A stretch of 64,000 bases of DNA from an uncultured Clostridia bacterium (lineage in GTDB: Bacteria > Bacillota > Clostridia > Oscillospirales > Oscillospiraceae): contig CANDEH010000001.1 of assembly GCA_947383645.1 (NCBI GenBank), positions 66,141 through 130,140 on the forward strand, read 5' to 3'. The position numbers were made by a program, and so were the translations under genes. Numbering within the stretch: the first letter of the stretch is position 1; each line of letters starts with the position of its first letter. Under the pieces are notes generated by a model. The model saw only the letters and a program-made list of their open reading frames with translations, was not told the origin of the DNA and did not search any database. Positions 1 through 7,199 of the stretch are shown here, one piece after another.

Positions 1-522
1 CTGGATGTTGAAGTTCACCACCTCAATGCCCAGCTTCTGCATGTCGGGGACCACGTTCTCCGTGATCTTCTTGGCCACGCCCTGCCGGTCCTGCACCATC
101 TCCTTGAGGCCCACGCTGCCCACGATCTCGCGCATGTTGCCCTCCAGGACCTGGGTAACCAGGCTAATCAGCTCCTGCTGGCGCATCCCCAGGAGGGCCT
201 CGGCAGCCTTTTTGAGCAGCTCCGGGTTGGAGGAGATCTTGATATTGGCCACGCCGTCCACGGTGACGTTGATGAACTCGTTGGTGGGCACCGCCTCGCT
301 GGTCTTCACGTCCACCTGCATCACCCGCAGGCTCAGCTTATCCACCCGCTCGAAGAAGGGCACCCGCCAGCCCGCCCGGCCGATGAGAATCCGCTTCTTC
401 CCCAGACCGGAGATGATGTACGCCGTGTCCGGCGGCGCCTTCAGATAGCCCAGGATGAACAGCAGGATCATCAGAACCACCGCAACGACCGCGGGCAGGA
501 ACTTCAACAGAATGTCTAACAT
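1..522 (-). CDS. Flotillin-like SPFH-domain membrane protein (3' end outside window)
   Basis: The reading frame enters the window at base 1 and starts at an ATG at 522, with an AGGAGGT ribosome binding site 8 bases upstream; 174 codons are visible. Residues about 8-27 form one hydrophobic segment, followed by GKKRILIGRAGWRVPFFERV and a beta-rich stretch typical of the SPFH/band 7 fold (DVKTSEAVPTNEFINVTVDG). The visible sequence fits bacterial flotillins, which sit in the membrane and organise functional microdomains. The C-terminal coiled-coil part lies outside the window, so FloA cannot be told from YqiK-type flotillins. It is preceded by a long structured leader with its own promoter, so it is probably transcribed separately from the DegV gene upstream. 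Confidence 0.85.
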   Translation of the reverse strand, partial: MLDILLKFLPAVVAVVLMILLFILGYLKAPPDTAYIISGLGKKRILIGRAGWRVPFFERVDKLSLRVMQVDVKTSEAVPTNEFINVTVDGVANIKISSNPELLKKAAEALLGMRQQELISLVTQVLEGNMREIVGSVGLKEMVQDRQGVAKKITENVVPDMQKLGIEVVNFNIQ

Positions 523-603
523 GTTCTTTACCTCCTAAAAATTTTTATTTGTGCGACAGCTTCTTGCCGGCAAGATTTCATCGGGGAATAGGTTGGGATA
601 CAA

Positions 604-736
604 GAAAACGAAACTTTTACCCAGTGGGTAAAAGTCTCGTTCAAATCTCTCGATCTCCGCACCGCCCGGACCACTTCTGGCCGTCTTGACGAGGGTGCGC
701 CACCCATTTCCCGGGGGGTGGAACTACTCCCTTTTG
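604..736 (-). promoter_or_regulatory. Structured leader resembling a yybP-ykoY (Mn2+) riboswitch with terminator
   Basis: On the minus strand the leader begins with AAAAGGGAGTAG (about 725-735) and ends with GAACGAGACTTTTACCC. The AAAAG and CTTTT can close a basal P1 stem. The same CTTTTACCC also forms the 5' arm of a 15-bp hairpin (608-640, one G-U pair, 3-base loop) followed by TTTTC. This mutually exclusive design and the AAGGGGAGTAG / CGAGACCTTTGCC-like ends match the yybP-ykoY manganese riboswitch class, although the AGGGAG has one G fewer than consensus. A T-box was considered because of GGGTGGCGCACC, but the T-box core is not matched. The identification is from memory of the consensus; the hairpin itself is certain. 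Confidence 0.55.
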
Positions 737-744
737 ATGGTCCT

Positions 745-773
745 ATCATACCACAGCCGGGGCGGTTTTGCAA
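745..773 (-). promoter_or_regulatory. Sigma-A promoter for flotillin leader
   Basis: Minus strand: -35 TTGCAA (768-773), 17-base spacer, -10 TATGAT (745-750). Transcription would start just before the structured leader, giving a 5' UTR of roughly 215 bases before the flotillin ATG. Confidence 0.6.
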
Positions 774-862
774 TCTGCATTCTGACAAAAAATTAACATG
801 ATTTTTTGTGCATATTTGAAGGGGCGCCGGGTCACATTTTCCCAAAAGCTGAAGGAATTGCA

Positions 863-1708
863 CTACTCCTCGGCCACATAGATGAGACCGAAGGCCCCGG
901 GCCCCACGTGGGCGCCCAGGGTGGCCCCCAGGCCGCAGGGGTGCATCCGGGTGGGCAGGAGGCCGGCCTCCCGGAGCTGCGCCGCGAAGCTGTCCTGCAT
1001 GGCGTCGCTGTCGGTGTAGACGAAGTAGGAGGGAAAGGAGTCGTCCACCGGGTGCTGGCCGATGAGCTTCAGGAGCTGCTTCATAGCCGCCGCCTGACCG
1101 AAGGACTTGGAGGCCACGGTCACCGCCCCGTCGTGGACGCAGATCACCGGCTTCAGCCGGGACACCGTGCCCAGTACCGCCTGAGCGGCGCTGAGCCGGC
1201 CCCCCTTGCGCAGGTACTCCAGGGTGTCCACCACGGCGTAGGCCCGGATGCGGGGTGCCACCCGCTCCAGAGCCCCGGCGATGTCCGCCGCGCCTAAACC
1301 GCCGTCCCGGAGCTTGCAGGCGTAGTTAATCAGGATCTGAATCCCCCCGGAGGCGGTGGCGCTGTCCACGATGTAGATTCCCTCGCCGCCGCACATCCCC
1401 CGGGCGATGCTGGCGCTCTGGCAGGTGCCGCTGAGCTTGGAGGCCAGCAGGACGCACAGCACCTCGTCCCTGGCGGCCCGGGCGGCCTCAAAGCGCTTCA
1501 AAAACGCCTCCGGCGAGGGCTGGGCGGTGGTGGGATGGTACTCCCCGGCAGTGAGGAGCTTGTAAAACAGGTCGTTGGTCAGCGTCTTCCCGTCGTAATA
1601 GGTGGCGGGCCCGAACTGGACCGTCAGGGGGACCACCTCCACCCGCTTCCGCTCCGCCTTGGCGGCGCTCAGGTCCGAGGCAGAATCGGTAATGATGCGC
1701 AGGGCCAT
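863..1708 (-). CDS. DegV family protein (fatty-acid binding)
   Basis: 281 residues. DegV proteins bind fatty acids and in Firmicutes act as FakB-type subunits that present fatty acids to the kinase FakA; the partner is not in this window. The N-terminus MALRIITDSASDLS carries the hallmark TDSxxD loop, LASKLSGTCQSAS is the second lipid-contact motif, and EYLRKGGRLS opens the C-terminal domain. The ATG at 1708 was chosen over a longer frame because it has GGAGGT 8 bases upstream and matches the family start. It is a single-gene unit: an operator-bearing promoter lies upstream (1782-1834), and a separate promoter for the next transcript lies downstream. Which FakB type (saturated or unsaturated ligand) cannot be told. 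Confidence 0.9.
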   Translation of the reverse strand: MALRIITDSASDLSAAKAERKRVEVVPLTVQFGPATYYDGKTLTNDLFYKLLTAGEYHPTTAQPSPEAFLKRFEAARAARDEVLCVLLASKLSGTCQSASIARGMCGGEGIYIVDSATASGGIQILINYACKLRDGGLGAADIAGALERVAPRIRAYAVVDTLEYLRKGGRLSAAQAVLGTVSRLKPVICVHDGAVTVASKSFGQAAAMKQLLKLIGQHPVDDSFPSYFVYTDSDAMQDSFAAQLREAGLLPTRMHPCGLGATLGAHVGPGAFGLIYVAEE

Positions 1709-1781
1709 GTCTATGTACCTCCATGGTCTATGTAATCGGAATGTTGTGCAGCAGATCGTCCGCGCTCCCGTCAGAGCGGGA

Positions 1782-1834
1782 GAGGGTATATAATTCACAA
1801 AGTGAACTATATACCCTCCAAACAGATTTGTCAA
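1782..1834 (-). promoter_or_regulatory. degV promoter overlapped by 17-bp inverted-repeat operator
   Basis: Minus strand: -35 TTGACA (1829-1834), 17-base spacer, -10 TATAGT (1806-1811). An inverted repeat of two 17-base arms (1782-1798 and 1802-1818, one mismatch, 3-base spacer) covers the -10 and the start site. This is the geometry of a repressor operator. No regulator gene is adjacent, so the protein that binds it is unknown. Confidence 0.75.
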
Positions 1835-1836
1835 GG

Positions 1837-1879
1837 AAAAAAAGCGGAGACGGCGAGGGTTCATCCTCACCGCCTCCGC
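1837..1879 (-). terminator. Rho-independent terminator after the Asn/Gln-rich gene
   Basis: A 15-bp stem (1844-1858 with 1865-1879, two G-U pairs on the minus strand) with a 6-base loop is followed by seven T. It separates the small upstream gene from the degV promoter, whose -35 begins 3 bases further on. Confidence 0.85.
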
Positions 1880-1884
1880 GCCGC

Positions 1885-2004
1885 TCACTTCTTGTTCTGG
1901 TTCTGATTCTTGTTCTGGTTGTTCTGGTTCTGATTCTGATTGCCGTTCTGGTTACTGTTCTGATTCTGGTTCTGATTCTGATTCTTGTTCTGGTTCTTGT
2001 CCAT
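1885..2004 (-). CDS. 39-residue Asn/Gln-repeat protein
   Basis: This small gene is below usual length cut-offs but well supported: AAAGGAGGTG lies just upstream of the ATG at 2004, the frame runs cleanly to TGA, and a strong terminator follows. The product begins MDKNQNKNQNQNQ and is almost wholly N and Q with a few K, S and G: an irregular (N/Q-N)n repeat ending NQNKK. There is no signal peptide, membrane segment or known domain. Such composition is prion-like or intrinsically disordered; Gln/Asn-rich small proteins are also known among gamma-type spore storage proteins and spore coat proteins, but nothing here proves a spore role. Function unknown. The neighbours are degV (same strand, separate unit) and rubrerythrin (divergent). 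Confidence 0.75.
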   Translation of the reverse strand: MDKNQNKNQNQNQNQNSNQNGNQNQNQNNQNKNQNQNKK

Positions 2005-2150
2005 ACGGACACCTCCTTTCCCGCAGGTGAGTACATGCGCTATTCTTACCAGCTTCACAGGAAATATACCTGCGCGGCGGGATAAAAGCGGAAAAACCGG
2101 CCCATACTATTTCTGCCAATCCGACCACGCCAATCAAAGGAGGAACTGCC

Positions 2151-2741
2151 ATGGACTGGAAGAACAGCGAGACCAAGGACAACCTGCTGCGGGCTTTCGC
2201 CGGGGAGAGCCAGGCCCGGAACCGCTACACCTTCGCCGCCGCCGCGGCCAAGAAGAACGACCTGGAGGTCATCCAGATGATCTTCGAGTACACCGCCGGC
2301 CAGGAGAAGGAGCACGGGGAGATCTTCTACGACTACCTGAAGGAGGCGGGCTGCGACAACATCGTCATCACCGCCGGCTACCCGGTGGACTGCACCGACG
2401 ACGTGCTGACGCTTTTAAAGCTGGCGGCGGACCACGAGAACGACGAGTACGGCGACATCTACCCCGCCTTCGCCGACAAGGCCCAGGAGGAGGGCTTTTC
2501 CGCCGTGGCGGCGGCCTTCCGCCAGATCGCCAGGATTGAGAAGGTCCACGCCGACCGCTTCAAGCGCTTTGCCCAGCTGATGGAGCAGGGAAAGCTCTTT
2601 GTCAGCGACGTGGAGACGGAGTGGATGTGTCTCAACTGCGGCCACGTCCAAAAGGGCACCAAGGCCCCGAAGCAGTGCCCGGTGTGCAAGCACAGCCAGG
2701 GCTACTTTATCCGCTTTGAGCTGTCGCCGTACGAGAAATAG
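2151..2741 (+). CDS. rbr: Rubrerythrin
   Basis: 196 residues. Rubrerythrin reduces hydrogen peroxide in the cytoplasm of anaerobes using a diiron centre, fed by a rubredoxin-type iron. The N-terminal ferritin-like four-helix domain holds the ligand motifs (E19 in AGESQARNRY, E52-x-x-H55 in QEKEHGE, E130-x-x-H133 in IEKVH). The C-terminal rubredoxin domain has CLNCGH and CPVCKH (C160, C163, C176, C179). AAAGGAGG lies ahead of the ATG. It is monocistronic: a structured 3' element and then a terminator follow. The divergent neighbour is the Asn/Gln-rich gene. Confidence 0.95.
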   Translation: MDWKNSETKDNLLRAFAGESQARNRYTFAAAAAKKNDLEVIQMIFEYTAGQEKEHGEIFYDYLKEAGCDNIVITAGYPVDCTDDVLTLLKLAADHENDEYGDIYPAFADKAQEEGFSAVAAAFRQIARIEKVHADRFKRFAQLMEQGKLFVSDVETEWMCLNCGHVQKGTKAPKQCPVCKHSQGYFIRFELSPYEK

Positions 2742-2985
2742 ATTCGATCAAAACCCGCTTCGCTGGGCTTTTGATCGAGGGGAATAAGGGGGCTCATTTG
2801 AAATCTTTGATTTCAAATGAGGATTTGATTTACGGGGGGGCTTTTGACCTGGAAGCGGCCTTTGGCCGATTCCAGGTCAAAAGGTCCGGGCCGAGCGCGG
2901 CCCGCAGAGTGTTTTTCCGAAAACGCGGTTTCCGGAAAAACGGATTTTATTGATTTGCGCTTCGCGCAAAAGCTGCCGGAGAGGG
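2742..2985 (+). repeat. Modular 3'-UTR hairpin element, copy 1
   Basis: Directly after the rbr stop comes a hairpin with arms TCGATCAAAA / TTTTGATCGA around an AGCGAAGCGGG core (about 2743-2778). Then come GGGGAATAAGGGGG, a hairpin CTCATTTGAAATC/GATTTCAAATGAG, a hairpin CTTTTGACCTGGA/TCCAGGTCAAAAG, and TTTTTCCGAAAACGCGGTTTCC (about 2911-2940), then a GCGCTTCGCGC hairpin. Copies at 28109-28378 and 55951-56194 have the same order of parts relative to the upstream stop codon. Confidence 0.75.
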
Positions 2986-3032
2986 GAGAGGTCCGCCGCG
3001 GCGGCGGGGTTTGAGTCTTGGGGAGGAATTTG

Positions 3033-3086
3033 CCCCATTTTATCGAAGAACGCAGCGGATTCTTTGATAAAATGGGGTTTTCTTTT
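3033..3086 (+). terminator. Hairpin with T-rich tail downstream of rbr
   Basis: CCCCATTTTATC (3033-3044) pairs with GATAAAATGGGG (3066-3077) and is followed by TTTTCTTTT. It probably ends transcripts from rbr; its tail overlaps the candidate -35 of the next gene. Confidence 0.6.
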
Positions 3087-3106
3087 GGCGGTGCTGTATG
3101 TATAAT
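3078..3106 (+). promoter_or_regulatory. Candidate promoter for flavodoxin-like gene
   Basis: -10 TATAAT (3101-3106) with a weak -35 TTTTCT (3078-3083) at 17-base spacing, 44 bases before the start codon. Confidence 0.45.
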
Positions 3107-3149
3107 AGGGGAGAGGAGCAGAGCTTTTGGTATGTTGAAGGGAGTACAT

Positions 3150-3731
3150 ATGAAAAATATTCTGGTCATACAGGGCGGCGGCCGGGTGAGGGGGAACACC
3201 GCGCAGCTTGTCGGCAGCTTTGTCCGCGGCGCGGAGGAGAGCGGGCACGCTGTGGAGGTCGTTTCGCTTCTGACCCATGAGGTCAAGGGCTGTCTGGGCT
3301 GCAACGCCTGCCGCTATGGGAAGCCCTGCGTCCAGAAGGACGCCTTCAACAGCATCGTGTCCAGGATAGAGGCGGCGGACTGCCTGGTGTTCGCCTCGCC
3401 GCTGTACTTCTGGACGGTCTCGTCCAGGATGAAGGCCTTTATTGAGCGGTTCTACTGCATCGCCAGGGAGGACCCGGCTCCGCCCCTGGGCAGGTATGAG
3501 AAGTATCCTCAAAAGGACTGCGCGCTGCTGATGACCGCAGCGGACAATTACTTCTGGACGTTTGAGCAGGCGGTCTCCTACTATCAATTCGCCCTGGTCA
3601 ACTACATCGGATTTCACGACAGGGGAGTGCTCCTGGCCGGCGGCTGCGGGGATACCGACGGAAAGCCGCAGATTGACCGCACCCCGCACCTGCAAAGGGC
3701 CTTCGAGTTCGGCAGGCAGCTTTACAGTTAA
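3150..3731 (+). CDS. Flavodoxin-like NAD(P)H-dependent FMN oxidoreductase
   Basis: 193 residues. The fold is that of the NADPH-dependent FMN reductase / iron-sulfur flavoprotein group: MKNILVIQGGGRVRGNTAQL is the phosphate-binding N-terminus (GNT), followed by FASPLYFWTVSSRMKAFIER, the flavin-contact loop. A cysteine cluster GCLGCNACRYGKPC (C48, C51, C54, C60) resembles that of iron-sulfur flavoproteins and flavodoxin-like quinone reductases. The ATG at 3150 was chosen over an upstream in-frame ATG because it has GAAGGGAG 7 bases before it and matches the family start. It is monocistronic. The true electron acceptor is unknown. Confidence 0.8.
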   Translation: MKNILVIQGGGRVRGNTAQLVGSFVRGAEESGHAVEVVSLLTHEVKGCLGCNACRYGKPCVQKDAFNSIVSRIEAADCLVFASPLYFWTVSSRMKAFIERFYCIAREDPAPPLGRYEKYPQKDCALLMTAADNYFWTFEQAVSYYQFALVNYIGFHDRGVLLAGGCGDTDGKPQIDRTPHLQRAFEFGRQLYS

Positions 3732-4200
3732 TACCATGAAACCCGGCGGAGATCAGCGAGAGAAATGGCGCACAGCTTCGCTGTACCCGCAAGGGGGTAC
3801 GTCCCATCAGCAGCCGTCAACGGCTGGGCAGTCGTCCCTGCCTGCGTCCTGCGCCTCGCTGTATACTTTTTTCTGCCTATACAGCAACTGATAAGAAGAG
3901 GCCCGCCGCTTAAGCGGCGGGCCTCTTCTTCCCCAAATGTCTGACAAAAAAGAGAGAGTGTGAAAAGAGAGAGTGTGAAAGGGATCTATGTAAAATGGCA
4001 TTCCCGCCATGTTGGGCATGAGTTCTGACCGGCGTGACAGAGTGTTCTTCGATGGCAGACCTCCTTTTTATAGCGTCTCTGGAACCTTTTTTTCATTTTC
4101 CCAAGTATCACCTCCCGATGCTGCTATCTTAGCCCGGAATTTTGAATACGTCGTGAAGGGGATAAGAACCTTCTGTGAAGAAAACCTGAACAAACTGTGA
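3732..4200. other. Gene-poor stretch with a possible gene remnant
   Basis: No convincing gene was found. A 63-codon frame ending at 4200 (C-terminus ARNFEYVVKGIRTFCEENL) has no ribosome binding site but is followed by a good plus-strand terminator, so it may be the tail of a decayed gene. The direct GAGAGTGTGAAA repeats near 3953-3980 are unexplained. Confidence 0.3.
3893..3930. terminator. 19-bp perfect palindrome, bidirectional terminator-like
   Basis: AAGAAGAGGCCCGCCGCTT is followed at once by its exact complement with no loop bases. It lies downstream of the flavodoxin-like gene; T residues on both ends allow function in either direction. Confidence 0.6.
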
Positions 4201-4210
4201 ACCGAACAGA

Positions 4211-4251
4211 CGCCGGCCCGGATCGCATAGCAATCCGGGCCGGCGGTTTTC
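4211..4251 (+). terminator. Rho-independent terminator
   Basis: CGCCGGCCCGGAT (4211-4223) pairs with ATCCGGGCCGGCG (4232-4244), followed by GTTTTCTTT on the plus strand. It separates the plus-strand unit from the minus-strand gene that ends at 4253. Confidence 0.75.
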
Positions 4252-4252
4252 T

Positions 4253-4804
4253 TTACAGATAGATCTCAAAATTTTCGCTCTGCCAGCGGGCGGCCTGCTC
4301 CGCCAGCTTCTTTTTGAGCAGCAGCAGGGTGTATTCGCAGTCGCAGTAGACACAGTCCTCCCACACCGCCAGACGGAGGCCGCGGCTGTCCAGGACCTGG
4401 TTGACTTCGGTCAGCGACTTTTTGAAGTTGTCGAAATCGGCGCAGTCCGTGTAGATTTTCTCCCGGCGGATGATCTCCAGGACCTCCGGGAACGCGGCTT
4501 CCCGCGCCTGGAGGAAGCCGGCCAGGGCCGGGGTCAAATCCTCCTCATACCCGCCCACAGAGAGCCCATATCCCCTCTCGCAGAGGAGAGCGGCGCAGAC
4601 GCACTCCCGGTCCAGCGCATTCTCCCCGGCAAAGTCCAGGAATTCCTCCCTGTTGTCAATAAACAGCACGCGCTGCACAACGCCGGAGAACTTCCCATAA
4701 AACCCGGCATAGTCATCCCGCTCCAGCAGCCTGATCGCCTCCTGAAATACAAGCCACTCCTCCGGCGACACAATCAGTCCTGCAAGCTCCATCATATCCA
4801 TCAT
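4253..4804 (-). CDS. Hypothetical protein at end of the tetrapyrrole cluster
   Basis: 183 residues, acidic, not recognised. The N-terminus MMDMMELAGLIVSPEEW is followed by helical, charged sequence, then by a cysteine-rich patch WEDCVYCDCEY at about 148-158, with EIYL at the C-terminus. The ATG at 4804 has AGGG a few bases upstream. It starts 7 bases after the hemL stop on the same strand, so it is probably the last gene of the transcript. No signal peptide or membrane segment is visible. Confidence 0.65.
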   Translation of the reverse strand: MMDMMELAGLIVSPEEWLVFQEAIRLLERDDYAGFYGKFSGVVQRVLFIDNREEFLDFAGENALDRECVCAALLCERGYGLSVGGYEEDLTPALAGFLQAREAAFPEVLEIIRREKIYTDCADFDNFKKSLTEVNQVLDSRGLRLAVWEDCVYCDCEYTLLLLKKKLAEQAARWQSENFEIYL

Positions 4805-4811
4805 AAAGCCC

Positions 4812-6131
4812 TCATGAAAGTTTTCTTTTTGGTACTTTTTCTTTTTCAAAAGAAAAAGTATGAACAACCTCCCCAAACGCCTCCAGCGTTCTCTCCATCT
4901 CCTCCTCACCATGGGCCGCGCTGACAAACATCGCCTCAAACTGCGCCGGCGCCAGGGCCACGCCCCGCTCCAGCATCCCGGCAAAATACCCGGCATACCG
5001 GTCCAGATCGCTGCCCTTAGCCGCGGCGAAGCTCTCTACCTCCCCCTCCACAAAGAAGGGGGAGAGCAAACTGGCCTCCTGGTTCACCGCCACCGCCACC
5101 CCGGCCTTCGCGGCAATCTCCCGCATCCCCCGGGCCAGCCTGGCGGCGTACCCGTCGATCTGCGCATACACCTCCGGATGATCCTTCAGATACCGCAGCT
5201 GACTGAGCCCCGCGGCCATAGCCACCGGATTCCCCGACAGCGTCCCCGCCTGATAGATCGGTCCGCAGGGGGCCACCTGCTCCATCAATTCCCGACTCCC
5301 GGCGTAGGCCCCCACAGGCATTCCGCCACCGATAATCTTCCCGAAGGTCACCAGATCCGCCCGGACGCCATAGTATTCCTGCGCCCCGCCGACCCCCAGC
5401 CGGAACCCGGTAATCACCTCATCAAAAATCAGCAGCGCCCCATACTTGTCGCACAGATCCCTGAGCCCCTGCAAAAACCCGGCCGCCGGGGCCACCACGC
5501 CCATGTTGGCCGCCACCGGCTCCACCAGCACGCAGGCCACCTCCCCGGGATACTGGGAGAGCAGCGCCTCCACCGACCCCAGATCATTGAACTGCGCCGT
5601 CAGCGTGTGCCTGACAATGTCCTCCGGCACCCCGGCGGAGCTGGGCCGTCCCCCGGCCAGGGCCGAGGACCCGGCGTTCACCAGCAGGCAGTCGCTGTGC
5701 CCGTGGTAGCAGCCCTCGAATTTGATGATCTTGTCCCGCCCGGTGGCCCCCCGGGCCAGCCGCACGGCGCTCATCACCGCCTCGGTGCCGGAGTTCACCA
5801 TCCGCACCATCTCGATGTTCGGCACCAGATCCACCATCAGCTGGGCCATCTCCACCTCCCGCCGGGTGGGTGCGCCGAAACTGAGGCCGTCCCGTACCGC
5901 CCGATCCACCGCCCCCCGGATCACCGGGTGGTTGTGCCCCAGGATCATGGGCCCCCAGGAGCACACGTAGTCGATGTACCTCCTGCCGTCCTCATCATAC
6001 ACATAGGCCCCGTCGGCCCGGGCAATGAACCGGGGGGCCATCTTCACCGCCCGGTAGGCCCGCACCGGGGAGTTGACCCCGCCGGGCAGCACCCTCTGCG
6101 CCGCCGCAAATAATGTCTCCGAAACACCCAT
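4812..6131 (-). CDS. hemL: Glutamate-1-semialdehyde 2,1-aminomutase
   Basis: 439 residues. It converts glutamate-1-semialdehyde to 5-aminolevulinate, the second step of the C5 tetrapyrrole route. It is a class-III PLP aminotransferase: NSGTEAVMSAVRLARG (about 113-128), GCYHGHSD (140-147), FDEVITGFR (236-244) and the PLP lysine K265 in TFGKIIGGGMPVGAY. The ATG at 6131 shares its A with the hemB stop (TGATG), which suggests translational coupling. The usual family length is about 430; the extra C-terminal residues FSFEKEKVPKRKLS come from a repeat hairpin rather than from the ancestral gene. Confidence 0.97.
   Translation of the reverse strand: MGVSETLFAAAQRVLPGGVNSPVRAYRAVKMAPRFIARADGAYVYDEDGRRYIDYVCSWGPMILGHNHPVIRGAVDRAVRDGLSFGAPTRREVEMAQLMVDLVPNIEMVRMVNSGTEAVMSAVRLARGATGRDKIIKFEGCYHGHSDCLLVNAGSSALAGGRPSSAGVPEDIVRHTLTAQFNDLGSVEALLSQYPGEVACVLVEPVAANMGVVAPAAGFLQGLRDLCDKYGALLIFDEVITGFRLGVGGAQEYYGVRADLVTFGKIIGGGMPVGAYAGSRELMEQVAPCGPIYQAGTLSGNPVAMAAGLSQLRYLKDHPEVYAQIDGYAARLARGMREIAAKAGVAVAVNQEASLLSPFFVEGEVESFAAAKGSDLDRYAGYFAGMLERGVALAPAQFEAMFVSAAHGEEEMERTLEAFGEVVHTFSFEKEKVPKRKLS
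4833..4860. repeat. GTACTTTTTC-type hairpin inside the 3' end of hemL
   Basis: TACTTTTTCTTTT (4833-4845) and AAAAGAAAAAGTA (4848-4860) form a 13-bp perfect stem. Related hairpins lie at 38536-38563 and inside the two large repeats near 7470 and 26380. Here it encodes most of the last HemL residues (SFEKEKV). Confidence 0.7.
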
Positions 6132-7114
6132 CACCCGATCTCCCCCTCTCGAATGGCCTCCGCCAGATCCTTGGCGTAGTAGGTAATCAGCATATCCGCC
6201 CCCGCCCGGAACACAGACAGGGCGCTCTCGCACATAATGCGCCGCTCATCCACCAGCCCCGCCGCCGCCGCGGCCTTAATCATGGCGTACTCCCCGGACA
6301 CCGAGTAGGCGCACAGCGGCCGGTCGAACCGGTCCCGGCACTCCCGGATGATGTCCAGATAGGACAGCGCCGGCTTCACCATAATGATATCCGCCCCCTC
6401 CTCAATATCCAGGGCGCACTCCTTCATGGCCTCCCGCCGGTTGTGGGGGTCCATCTGGTACCCCTTCCGGTCCCCGAAGGCCGGCGCGGACCCGGCGGCG
6501 GAGCGGAAGGGCCCATAGAACGCCGAGGCGTACTTGGCGGAGTAGGCCATAACGGGCGTCATCTGATACCCCGCGGCGTCCAGCGCCGCGCGAATGGCGG
6601 CAATCCGCCCGTCCATCATGTCCGAGGGCGCCACCATATCCGCCCCCGCCTCCACGTGGCTCAGAGCGGTTTTCGCCAGCAGATCCAGGGTGGGATCGTT
6701 GTCCACCTCCTGCCCCTTCAGCACCCCGCAGTGCCCGTGGCTGGTGTACTCGCAGAGGCACACATCCGTAATCACATGGAACTCGGGATACGCCTCCTTG
6801 ATCCCCCGTACCGCCCGCTGTACCACGCCGTCCTGGGCATAGGCGGAGGACCCCGCCGCATCCTTCTCCGCCGGCAGCCCGAACAGGATGCAGTGCCGCA
6901 CCCCGTGCGCAAGGCAGTCCTCCACCGCCCGCCCCACGCTGTCCAGCCCGTAGTGGAACTGCCCCGGCAGGCTCTCGATCTCCCGCGTCCCTTTCAATGT
7001 CTCGTCAAAGAAAATCGGATAAATGAGGCTGTCCCCACTGAGCCGCGTCTCCCGACACAGCCGCCGTACCGCCTCCCCCCGCCGAAGCCGGCGGGGCCGT
7101 TGCACCAGATCCAT
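6131..7114 (-). CDS. hemB: Delta-aminolevulinic acid dehydratase (porphobilinogen synthase)
   Basis: 327 residues. It condenses two 5-aminolevulinate molecules to porphobilinogen in the cytoplasm. The Schiff-base lysines are K194 (YSAKYASAFYGPFR) and K247 (IIMVKPALSYLD). The DVCLCEYTSHGHCG segment keeps the three cysteines (C119, C121, C129) of the zinc-dependent class. GADMVAPSDMMDGR precedes the active site. The ATG at 7114 has GGAGGG 7 bases upstream. The 872-base gap upstream, with a MITE and a large repeat, separates it from the rest of the cluster, so it may have an internal promoter, though none is clear. Confidence 0.97.
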   Translation of the reverse strand: MDLVQRPRRLRRGEAVRRLCRETRLSGDSLIYPIFFDETLKGTREIESLPGQFHYGLDSVGRAVEDCLAHGVRHCILFGLPAEKDAAGSSAYAQDGVVQRAVRGIKEAYPEFHVITDVCLCEYTSHGHCGVLKGQEVDNDPTLDLLAKTALSHVEAGADMVAPSDMMDGRIAAIRAALDAAGYQMTPVMAYSAKYASAFYGPFRSAAGSAPAFGDRKGYQMDPHNRREAMKECALDIEEGADIIMVKPALSYLDIIRECRDRFDRPLCAYSVSGEYAMIKAAAAAGLVDERRIMCESALSVFRAGADMLITYYAKDLAEAIREGEIG

Positions 7115-7199
7115 AGCTATAGCCCTCCAATCGTAGGTTGTGTTCAAATAGTGATTCAAAATTCGATTTACAGGGGGGAATACTCTCTGTCCCGTGTCA

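Noticed and set aside
604..736. Flotillin leader considered as a T-box because of GGGTGGCGCACC
   Set aside because: The T-box core and specifier loop are not matched; the closing AAAAG/CTTTT stem and GGGAGTAG fit a yybP-ykoY-like leader better.
4009..4200. 63-codon plus-strand frame
   Set aside because: No ribosome binding site and no recognisable domain; kept only as a possible gene remnant because a terminator follows.
4860..6113. 417-codon plus-strand frame opposite hemL, and similar long shadows opposite cbiP, cbiA, oppA and others
   Set aside because: No ribosome binding site or domain; composition (P, R, H, G) is typical of antisense frames in GC-rich DNA.
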